From: Elusimicrobiota bacterium
Lineage (GTDB): Bacteria > Elusimicrobiota > Elusimicrobia > Elusimicrobiales > UBA9959
NCBI GenBank assembly: GCA_016207645.1
Contig: JACQPH010000101.1
Location: 1 to 64,000, forward strand
Direction: 5' to 3'
DNA length: 64,000 nucleotides
In this document: piece after piece, positions 54,681-61,927 of the stretch
How positions within the stretch are numbered: the first letter of the stretch is position 1
How the letters are laid out: every line of letters begins with the position of its first letter
Made by a program: the position numbers and the translations under genes
Notes under the pieces: model-generated
What the model was told of the DNA's origin: nothing
Database searches by the model: none
What the model saw: the letters and a program-made list of their open reading frames with translations, nothing else

Positions 54681-54847
54681 CGTAACTGCTCAGGTAGTGG
54701 AGGGTTGGCAGGGGTTTTGTTTCGCGAACCCCTTGCGGAAGGGGGGCCCCGCTTCGGGGGGAAACCGACGCAAGGGTTTCCCTCTTCCGGGGTTCGCGGG
54801 GCAAAACCCCAGCCAGCCCGAACCCCGTAGCGACCTGAGCAGTTACG
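54681..54847 (+). repeat. MITE-like inverted-repeat element, copy E (type copy)
   Basis: Perfect 15-bp terminal inverted repeats CGTAACTGCTCAGGT...ACCTGAGCAGTTACG; 167 bp with nested palindromes; no significant ORF. Confidence 0.93.
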
Positions 54848-54870
54848 GATATTTACAGGTTCTTTACCCG

Positions 54871-56007
54871 TTACTTGCCGACGCTTACCGTGAGCGAAGC
54901 CTTCACGGCGTCGGTCACGGTCTTGATCTGCCCGTCGGTCAGTTCCGGGAACATCGGCAGCGAGAAGACGGTGTCCTGCACGGCTTCGCAGACGGGCAGG
55001 TCGCCGCGCTTGCCGCCCAGCCGCGCGTACGCCTCCTGCAGGTGCAGCGCTATCGGGTAGTAGATCTGGTTGGCGATGCCCTGTTCGGTCAGGTATTTCT
55101 GCGCATTGTCGCGCTTGGCCTTGGTGTCGAAGCGGATGGTGTAATAGTTGAAGGAGTGCCGCGCGTTGGCCGGCACCACCGGGGTGACGCAGACGCCTTT
55201 CAGGGCTTCGGCGTACTTGGCGGCCACCGTGTTGCGCAGCTCGGTCCACTTCTCCACGTGCTTGAGGCGCACTGAGAGCACGGCGGCCTGCACGGTGTCG
55301 AGGCGGCTGTTGAAGCCCTCCATCTCGTGGTGATAGCGCACCTTGCTGCCGTGGTTGCGCAGCTGCTTGAGGGTTTCCAGTATCCTGTCGTCGCTGGTGG
55401 TGACGGCCCCGCCGTCGCCGAAAGCGCCCAGGTTCTTGGCCGGGAAGAAGCTGTAAGTGCCGCAGTCGCCTATGGAGCCGAGGTATTTCCAGCCGCCGCC
55501 GTTCAGCTTGTACTTGCCGGTAAAAGCCTGCGCGGTGTCCTCTATGAGCCTGAGGTCGTGTTTCTTCGCCAGCGCCAGGAAGGCGTCCATGTCGCAGGGC
55601 ATGCCGTAGAGGTGCACCGGGACGATGGCCTTCGTCTTTCTGGTGATCTTCTTCTCCGCCGACCTGGGGTCGAGATTATAGGTCACCGGGTCTATGTCGG
55701 CGAACACCGGGATGGCGCCGACCTGGCTGATGGTCTCGCTGGTGGCTATGAAAGTGAAGGGGGAGGTGATGACCTCGTCGCCGGCCTTTATGCCGCTGGC
55801 GAGGAAGGCCATCCGCAGGGCGTCGGTGCCGTTGGCCACGCCTACCGCGTACTTCGCGCCGTTATGGGCGGCGAACTCCTTCTCGAACCCGGCGACTTCC
55901 TCGCCCAGTATGAAATTGGCCTTGTTGAAAACGTTCTTTACCGCGGTCTCTATCTCGTCCTTTATGGGGGGGTAGCCCGCCAGCATGTCTACCATGGGTA
56001 CTTTCAT
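54871..56007 (-). CDS. DegT/DnrJ/EryC1/StrS-family PLP aminotransferase
   Basis: MKVPMVDMLAGYPPIKDEI, VGVANGTDALRMAFLASGIKAGDEVITSPFTFIAT, IVPVHLYGMPCDMD, SFFPAKNLGAFGDGGAVTT. Confidence 0.92.
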   Translation of the reverse strand: MKVPMVDMLAGYPPIKDEIETAVKNVFNKANFILGEEVAGFEKEFAAHNGAKYAVGVANGTDALRMAFLASGIKAGDEVITSPFTFIATSETISQVGAIPVFADIDPVTYNLDPRSAEKKITRKTKAIVPVHLYGMPCDMDAFLALAKKHDLRLIEDTAQAFTGKYKLNGGGWKYLGSIGDCGTYSFFPAKNLGAFGDGGAVTTSDDRILETLKQLRNHGSKVRYHHEMEGFNSRLDTVQAAVLSVRLKHVEKWTELRNTVAAKYAEALKGVCVTPVVPANARHSFNYYTIRFDTKAKRDNAQKYLTEQGIANQIYYPIALHLQEAYARLGGKRGDLPVCEAVQDTVFSLPMFPELTDGQIKTVTDAVKASLTVSVGK

Positions 56008-56159
56008 GATCTTCCTCCTGAGCGTTCGTCTCATAATTATTATATTAAAGTAAGCCGTGAAAGGCCACCCGCCCGTGTAACTCTTTCTCAACTTTGTTAT
56101 AATCTAAACCGGCATGGCCGTCCGATACGCATAGCGCCCGATACGGCACCGACATAGTC

Positions 56160-56876
56160 ATGAAAACCACTATAGTGATCCCGTCTTATAACGAGATGAA
56201 AACCCTGCCGGCCGTGCTGAAGGCCCTGGCCGGGCTGGCCCTCGAAAAAGAGGTGATAGTGGTGGACGACGGCTCCCGCGACGGCACCCGCGACTGGCTG
56301 GACAAAGCCGTTTCCGCCAAAGAATTTCCCTACGAACTGAAGGTCATAAAGCATGAAAAGAACGCCGGCAAGGGCGGCGCCCTGCTCACGGGATTCGGCG
56401 CGGCCTCCGGGGACATCGTGATAGTCCAGGACGCGGACCTGGAGTACGACCCGAACTACATCCCTTCCATCGTGAAGCCCATCGCGGAGGGCCGGGCCGA
56501 CGCGGTATTCGGCTCCAGGCTCCTCGTCCGGGGCAAGGCCGAGCCCTATAATATCTTCTACCTCTGGGGGAACGAGTTCCTCACTTTCCTCGTGAACATT
56601 TTTTTCGGCTCCAGGATGACGGATTCCTATACCTGCTACAAGGCCTTCCGCGCCCCGCTGCTCAGAAAAATGCGCCTTGTTTCGGCGGGGTTCGAGATAG
56701 AGGCGGAAATGTCCTGCAAGACCGCTTTCCTGGGGCTCAGGTTCGAGGAATTCCCGATAGTCTACGCTTCCCGCTCCCGGCGGGACGGCAAGAAAATAAA
56801 TTACAAGGACGCCATAAAAGGCGTGCTCAAGATACTCGCGCTGAGGTTTACCCTGCGACGGGCGGACTTCGATTAA
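56160..56876 (+). CDS. GT2 glycosyltransferase
   Basis: TTIVIPSYNEMKTLPAVLKALAG, VIVVDDGSRDGTRDWL, VQDADLEYDPNYIPSIV. Confidence 0.9.
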   Translation: MKTTIVIPSYNEMKTLPAVLKALAGLALEKEVIVVDDGSRDGTRDWLDKAVSAKEFPYELKVIKHEKNAGKGGALLTGFGAASGDIVIVQDADLEYDPNYIPSIVKPIAEGRADAVFGSRLLVRGKAEPYNIFYLWGNEFLTFLVNIFFGSRMTDSYTCYKAFRAPLLRKMRLVSAGFEIEAEMSCKTAFLGLRFEEFPIVYASRSRRDGKKINYKDAIKGVLKILALRFTLRRADFD

Positions 56877-57746
56877 ATGAAGGCTTTGATCATAGGCGCT
56901 TCGGGGCAGGTGGGGGGGACTCTGTCCTCCCTCTGCGTGAGGCGCAAGATAGAGGTTTACGGCACTTCCCGCTTCGGGCAGGGCTTCCTTTACCTGGACC
57001 TGGCCGCTCCCGCCAGCGTCTCCGCCGCTTTCGCGAAAGCCCGCCCGGACCTGGTGCTGCTCTGCTCGGCTATGACGCACGTGGACGGCTGCGAGCGCGA
57101 CCCGGAGCTGGCCCGCAGCGTGAACGCCGCCGGCCCGGCCCTGGTGGCCGCCGAATGCCGCCGGTCAGGGGCCAAACTGGCCTATTTCTCCACGGAATAC
57201 GTTTTCGACGGGAGGAACGGGCCCTACGGCGAGGAGGACGCGCCTAACCCGGTGAGCGTCTATGGCCGTACCAAGCTGGAAGGCGAGCGCGCCGTGCTGG
57301 AACTGGAAGGGGCGCTGTCGGTGCGCACTACCGTGGTTTACAGCCACAACCCCGCTTCCAAGAACTTCATCATGCAGCTGATAAACAATCACCGTTCCGG
57401 GCTCAGGATGCGCGTACCCTCGGACCAGGTCTCCAACCCCACCTACGCCCCCGACCTGGCCGCCGCCGTGCTGGACCTGGCGGAGAAAGGCGCTTCCGGG
57501 ATCTATAACGTGGTGGCCCCCGACCGGCTGGGCCGTTACGATTTCGCGCTGAAGGCCTGCGCCGCTTTCGGCTTCGACCCCGGCTTCCTGGAGCCCGCGC
57601 TTACTTCGGAACTCGGCCAGGCGGCCGAAAGGCCCCTGGTAGCGGGCCTTAAGACGGAAAAGCTGGAGCGGGAACTGGGCCGCGGCCTTCCTCCGGCGGA
57701 GGAAAGCCTGCGCAGGATCGCCGCTCTGATAAAGCAATATGAATGA
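56877..57746 (+). CDS. RmlD-like dTDP-4-dehydrorhamnose reductase / SDR sugar reductase
   Basis: ALIIGASGQVGGTLSSLC, AYFSTEYVFDGRNGPYGEEDAPNPVSVYGRTKLEGERAVL. Confidence 0.87.
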   Translation: MKALIIGASGQVGGTLSSLCVRRKIEVYGTSRFGQGFLYLDLAAPASVSAAFAKARPDLVLLCSAMTHVDGCERDPELARSVNAAGPALVAAECRRSGAKLAYFSTEYVFDGRNGPYGEEDAPNPVSVYGRTKLEGERAVLELEGALSVRTTVVYSHNPASKNFIMQLINNHRSGLRMRVPSDQVSNPTYAPDLAAAVLDLAEKGASGIYNVVAPDRLGRYDFALKACAAFGFDPGFLEPALTSELGQAAERPLVAGLKTEKLERELGRGLPPAEESLRRIAALIKQYE

Positions 57747-58776
57747 ACTGCTGGAGAATTTCAGGCTTTACTTCCTCGCTTTCCTGCTGCCGCTGTCGCT
57801 GTCGCTGTGCCTGACCCCGCTGCTGCGGCTCCTGGCCCTGAAGTTCGGCCATCTCGACAAGCCCACCGAGATCAAGACCCATAAACATCCCACTCCGCTG
57901 CTGGGCGGGGCGGCGGTTTTCGCCTCCTTCGCCGCCGCGCTGCTCTTCATGCGGTTTTACACTTCCTTTCCCACCGGCACGCTGCGCGACCTGCGCGTGC
58001 TGCTGCTGGGCGGGGCCGTTATGTTCGCGCTGGGTTTCGTGGACGACATGCGCAAGCCGCACGGCCTCGGCGTGAAGACCAAGTTCGCCGTGCAGTTCGC
58101 GGTGGCCGTCTGCACGGCCTACTACGGCATACGGATACACTTCCTGCACCCGGATTACCTGAGCTTCGCGCTGAGCGTGTTCTGGATAGTGGGGGTTTCC
58201 AACGCTTTCAACATAATCGACATCATGGACGGGCTTTCGGCGGGGCAGGTGGTGCTGGCGGCCTTCGGTTTCCTGCTTATCGCCTTCCCGTCGGAATCCA
58301 TCTACGTGAATTTCGCCTCGGCGGCCCTGGCGGGCGCGGCGCTGGGTTTCCTGCCCTATAACATGTCCCACAGGTACAAGATCTTCATGGGCGATTCCGG
58401 CAGTCTTTCCTGCGGTTTCGTGCTGGCGGTGATAGCCATGGGCACCAAGTATACGGAAGTGAACCCGCTGGGCGTCTACGCACCGCTCATCATCCTGGCG
58501 GTGCCTATTTACGATACGCTTTTCGTTTCGGTGATGCGCATGAGGCGGGGCCATTCCCCTTTCCTGGGCAGCCAGGACCATTTCGCGCTGAGGCTGGAAA
58601 AGATAGGCTTTTCGCGGCGCAAAGTGGTGCGCCTCACTTCGCTGGTCACGCTCGGCCTGGCGGTCTTCGCCTGGCTTATCACCCAGGTCCCCCTGGGCTG
58701 GGGCGTCCTGATAGCCTGCATCCTGGCCGCGGAATTCCTCCTCGTCGGCGCAGCCATCGCCAAGATCAAGATATAA
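57739..58776 (+). CDS. WecA/MraY-type undecaprenyl-phosphate sugar-1-phosphate transferase
   Basis: HKHPTPLLGGAAVF, LGFVDDMRKPHGLGVKTKFAVQF, NAFNIIDIMDGLSAG, IFMGDSGSLSCGFVLA. Confidence 0.92.
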   Translation: MNELLENFRLYFLAFLLPLSLSLCLTPLLRLLALKFGHLDKPTEIKTHKHPTPLLGGAAVFASFAAALLFMRFYTSFPTGTLRDLRVLLLGGAVMFALGFVDDMRKPHGLGVKTKFAVQFAVAVCTAYYGIRIHFLHPDYLSFALSVFWIVGVSNAFNIIDIMDGLSAGQVVLAAFGFLLIAFPSESIYVNFASAALAGAALGFLPYNMSHRYKIFMGDSGSLSCGFVLAVIAMGTKYTEVNPLGVYAPLIILAVPIYDTLFVSVMRMRRGHSPFLGSQDHFALRLEKIGFSRRKVVRLTSLVTLGLAVFAWLITQVPLGWGVLIACILAAEFLLVGAAIAKIKI

Positions 58777-58803
58777 TAACCGAAGCCGCCGCCGCGCGCC
58801 GTC

Positions 58804-59196
58804 TTACTCCGCCGTGACTTCGAATTCCGGGGGGTTGTCCATGGTGCGCTTTACCAGGCACTGGCCGGCGGCTTTGATCAAGGCGTCTTTGTACTTGGGG
58901 GGGAAGTCTTTGGGGAGGGTTATCTTTAAGACGGCCCTGGTCAGGAGGCGGGTGGCGGGGTCCTGTTCGAAAGAGGCGGTTATTTTAAGGCCCTCGGCGC
59001 CCAGGCCGCGGGACTGGAGGAAGCCCAGGGCGAAGATGCCGGCGCAGGTGCCCAGCGAGGCCAGGAAAAGGTCGAACGGGGTGGGGGCCGAGCCTTCTCC
59101 GCCGCCGCTCGCATGCTGGTCGGTCCTGATCTCGAAGCCGTGCCATTGCGCGTTCACTTTTTTTCCGCCCGGGAAAGTTATTTCCATTTCGCTCAT
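58804..59196 (-). CDS. OsmC-family protein
   Basis: GGEGSAPTPFDLFLASLGTCAGIFALGFLQSRGL. Confidence 0.85.
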   Translation of the reverse strand: MSEMEITFPGGKKVNAQWHGFEIRTDQHASGGGEGSAPTPFDLFLASLGTCAGIFALGFLQSRGLGAEGLKITASFEQDPATRLLTRAVLKITLPKDFPPKYKDALIKAAGQCLVKRTMDNPPEFEVTAE

Positions 59197-59231
59197 GATT
59201 TCTTCCCTGAAAAACCTGATTCTTACCGCTT

Positions 59232-59271
59232 GGTAACTACCCGAACCCCTTATAGCGACCTGGGTAGTTAC
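59232..59271 (+). repeat. minimal MITE-like derivative, copy F, with 7-bp flanking direct repeat
   Basis: GGTAACTACCCGAACCCCTTATAGCGACCTGGGTAGTTAC; flanks ACCGCTT (59225-59231) and ACCGCTT (59272-59278). Confidence 0.88.
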
Positions 59272-59286
59272 ACCGCTTAATCCTTA

Positions 59287-60447
59287 CTAGAAAGTGTGCC
59301 GGTTCAGCTCTTTGGTGATGCCGGGGATTATCGTGCTCTTGCCGTCGCCCATGGCGTGCAGCTTGAGGATCTCGCCGTAGGACTTCTCGAAAGCGTCCAC
59401 CACGGCCGGGTCGAAAGCCCTGCCCTTTTCGCCGTTGATGTACTCGCGGGCCTTCTCCGGGTCCCATTTCGGCTTGTAGACCCGCTGCGAGCAGAGGGCG
59501 TCGAAAACGTCGGCCACCGAGACTATGCGCGCGTAGATGGAGATCCGCTCCGCCTTCAGGCGGTTCGGGTAGCCCGTGCCGTCGTATTTCTCGTGGTGCG
59601 AGCCGGCCACCTTGCAGGCTATCTGGAGCAGGTTGCTTTCGGCGTTGCAGAGGATCTTGGCGCCGTAGAGGGTGTGCTTCTTGATCTCCTCGAACTCCTC
59701 GGCGGTCAGCTTGCCGGGCTTGAGCAGGATGGCGTCGGCTATGCCCACCTTGCCTATGTCGTGCAGCGGGCTGGCGTAGCGGATGTTCTCCACCTCCCGC
59801 TCCGGCAGGCCCAGGCCGTGCGCTATCAGCGCGGAGTACTCGCTGATATGGCGCAGATGCACGGCGGTGTCCTGCTGGTCGCGGTACTCGGCGGTCACGG
59901 CCAGGCGGTAAATGGTCTCGAGCTGCGACTTGGAAAGGCTCTCGTAAAGCTGGGCGTTCTCTATGCCCGAAGCGGCCAGCGAGCTGATGAGCTGCAGTAT
60001 GCCCTCGTCGTCCGCGTTGAAGGGGTTGCCGTTCTTGTTCATGGCCTCGAACACGCCGATGATGTGCCCGCTCACGTTCTTGAGCGGTACGGCCAGGATA
60101 TTGTGGGTGCGGTAGCCCGTCAGGCGGTCTATGTCGTGCGTGAAGCGCTGGTCCTGGTAGGCGTCGCGGATGTTGAGGATCTGCCCGGTGGAGGCCACGT
60201 GCCCCACTATGCCCTTGCCGAAAGGCACGCGGATCTCGGTATGCTGCATGCCCAGCGCCACCTTGGACCAGAGCTCGTTGGTCTGGCGGTCGAAAATGAA
60301 GACGCTGCAGCGGTCGCAGGCGAGGATGGTCTTGACCTGCTCGGCAATCAGCTCCAGGAGCTTGTTGAGGTTGGTCTCCTTGGCGACGCCGCCGCCGAAA
60401 TCCACAAGGAGCTTAAGGCGGTTCTCTAATTCTTCGACCCTGGTCAT
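59287..60447 (-). CDS. GAF + HD-GYP domain protein (putative c-di-GMP phosphodiesterase)
   Basis: GAF region (LLELIAEQVKTILACDRCSVFIFD...); HDIGKVGIAD, GSHHEKYDGTGYPNRLKAERISIYARIVSVADVFDAL. Confidence 0.9.
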   Translation of the reverse strand: MTRVEELENRLKLLVDFGGGVAKETNLNKLLELIAEQVKTILACDRCSVFIFDRQTNELWSKVALGMQHTEIRVPFGKGIVGHVASTGQILNIRDAYQDQRFTHDIDRLTGYRTHNILAVPLKNVSGHIIGVFEAMNKNGNPFNADDEGILQLISSLAASGIENAQLYESLSKSQLETIYRLAVTAEYRDQQDTAVHLRHISEYSALIAHGLGLPEREVENIRYASPLHDIGKVGIADAILLKPGKLTAEEFEEIKKHTLYGAKILCNAESNLLQIACKVAGSHHEKYDGTGYPNRLKAERISIYARIVSVADVFDALCSQRVYKPKWDPEKAREYINGEKGRAFDPAVVDAFEKSYGEILKLHAMGDGKSTIIPGITKELNRHTF

Positions 60448-61904
60448 GGTATTATTTTAGCATTATCCCCGCTCATTTCGTCGAGGAAGACGCTGTAGTG
60501 CACCGCGCGGGCGGTGGGGTAGGCTTTCCTGAGGCCGGAGCCTATCTGCGCCAGGCAGGAGGTGGCGCCTACCACCACCGTGTCGGCCTGCACCGAGGCT
60601 ATATGCCTGAGCTTGCGGTCCAGCACCATGCCGGAGAGCTCCGGCTGGGTGAAGGCGAAAGCGCCGGCCCCGCCGCAGCACCAGTCGCTCTCCGGCAGCT
60701 CGCGGTACTGCTTCCCGGCCAGCTTCCGCAGCACCGCCCTGGGCTCCAGGCGTATCCCCTGGCCGTGGCAGGCCCGGCAGGAATCGTGGTAGGTGACGCG
60801 GCCGGCTTTTTCCGCGGCCGGGCCGGCAGGGGGCGCCTGGTCGGGGCGGATGAATTCCAGTATGTCCTTCACCGCGGCGGCGAAGGCTCTGGCCCTGGGG
60901 CGCCACTGTTCGTCGCCCGTAAAAAGCTGCTCGTAGGATTTCATGAAGGCCGCGCAGGAAGAGCAGTCCGCTATCACCGGGAAGTCCCCGGCTTCCGCCT
61001 TAAGTTCCTCGTAGCGGGCGATATTGCGGCGCGCGAACTCGCGGGCGTCCTCCAGGCGGCCGTAGTTGTGGGCCAGCAGGCCGCAGCACTGGCTGTCCAT
61101 GAAGACGCCGTCCCCGGCGCTCCTTTTAAGCACCCGCACCGTGGCCAGGGCGGTTTCCGTGAAAACGTAGTTCGGGCCGCAGGCCGCGAAATAGGCCCAG
61201 TTCACCCCGCGTTTCCCCCCGGGGGCCAGCGCCGGGTCCTTCCGGAGCAGCTCGGCGGCGAAGCGCAGCGGGGCCCGCTCTATGGAACTCTCCGCTTCCG
61301 CCAGTCCCGGCATGCCTATGAAATCGTAAAGCCCCATCCTGGCGGCCAGCCGCGGCAGGCCGGTCCTCTTCGCCAGGTAGGCCAGCTTCAGCCAGAAGCC
61401 GAAGAGCTTAGGCGCGTTCAGCAGCCCGGCCACCGCGGCGCGGGCGAAGAAGCCTTCCCCGTAGCCGGTAAGAGAGCGGCGGCCCTCCAGCACTATGTCC
61501 GGCGTGGCCACCTTGGCGTAGCAGACGCTGGAGCAGGCGCCGCAGAGCAGGCAGGTGGACAGCGATTCGGCCGCCTGGTCCGGGTCCTTCGCCCGCCCTT
61601 CCACCAGCATGCGCACGAACTGGTTGCGGCCGCGCGCGGAGATGGTCTCCCTGCCGGTCAGCATATAAGTGGGGCAGGAGGTCTCGCAGTAGCCGCAGCG
61701 GTTGCATTGCGCGGCGGCGTCGTAAAGGTTCTTTTCGCCGAGATCCGTAAGCAGGTTCCCCAGATGCCCGCCGGAATCCTCGTGCGGGTAAAGTTCGTTC
61801 ACCTCGTTGTGGAAACGGGAGGCGCCGGGGGAGTCCTGGGCCTGCCCCCGTTCCGCCTGGTTCCCCGCCCGCTCTTCGCCGTCCGCCGGTTCGTTCTCGT
61901 TCAT
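60444..61904 (-). CDS. glycolate oxidase iron-sulfur subunit-like (GlcF/CCG-domain) protein
   Basis: CNRCGYCETSCPTYMLTGRE, CLLCGACSSVCY, CCGGAGAFAFTQPELSGMVLDRKL; ORF extends upstream but ATG 61904 is the likely start. Confidence 0.87.
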   Translation of the reverse strand: MNENEPADGEERAGNQAERGQAQDSPGASRFHNEVNELYPHEDSGGHLGNLLTDLGEKNLYDAAAQCNRCGYCETSCPTYMLTGRETISARGRNQFVRMLVEGRAKDPDQAAESLSTCLLCGACSSVCYAKVATPDIVLEGRRSLTGYGEGFFARAAVAGLLNAPKLFGFWLKLAYLAKRTGLPRLAARMGLYDFIGMPGLAEAESSIERAPLRFAAELLRKDPALAPGGKRGVNWAYFAACGPNYVFTETALATVRVLKRSAGDGVFMDSQCCGLLAHNYGRLEDAREFARRNIARYEELKAEAGDFPVIADCSSCAAFMKSYEQLFTGDEQWRPRARAFAAAVKDILEFIRPDQAPPAGPAAEKAGRVTYHDSCRACHGQGIRLEPRAVLRKLAGKQYRELPESDWCCGGAGAFAFTQPELSGMVLDRKLRHIASVQADTVVVGATSCLAQIGSGLRKAYPTARAVHYSVFLDEMSGDNAKIIP

Positions 61905-61927
61905 GGAGGTAATGCCGGTCCTTTCCT

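Noticed and set aside
54674-54853. Target-site duplication for element copies B, C and E
   Set aside because: In the register defined by copies D and F the 7-bp flanks do not match convincingly (e.g. AGGGATC vs GGATATT for E), so I claim a TSD only for D and F
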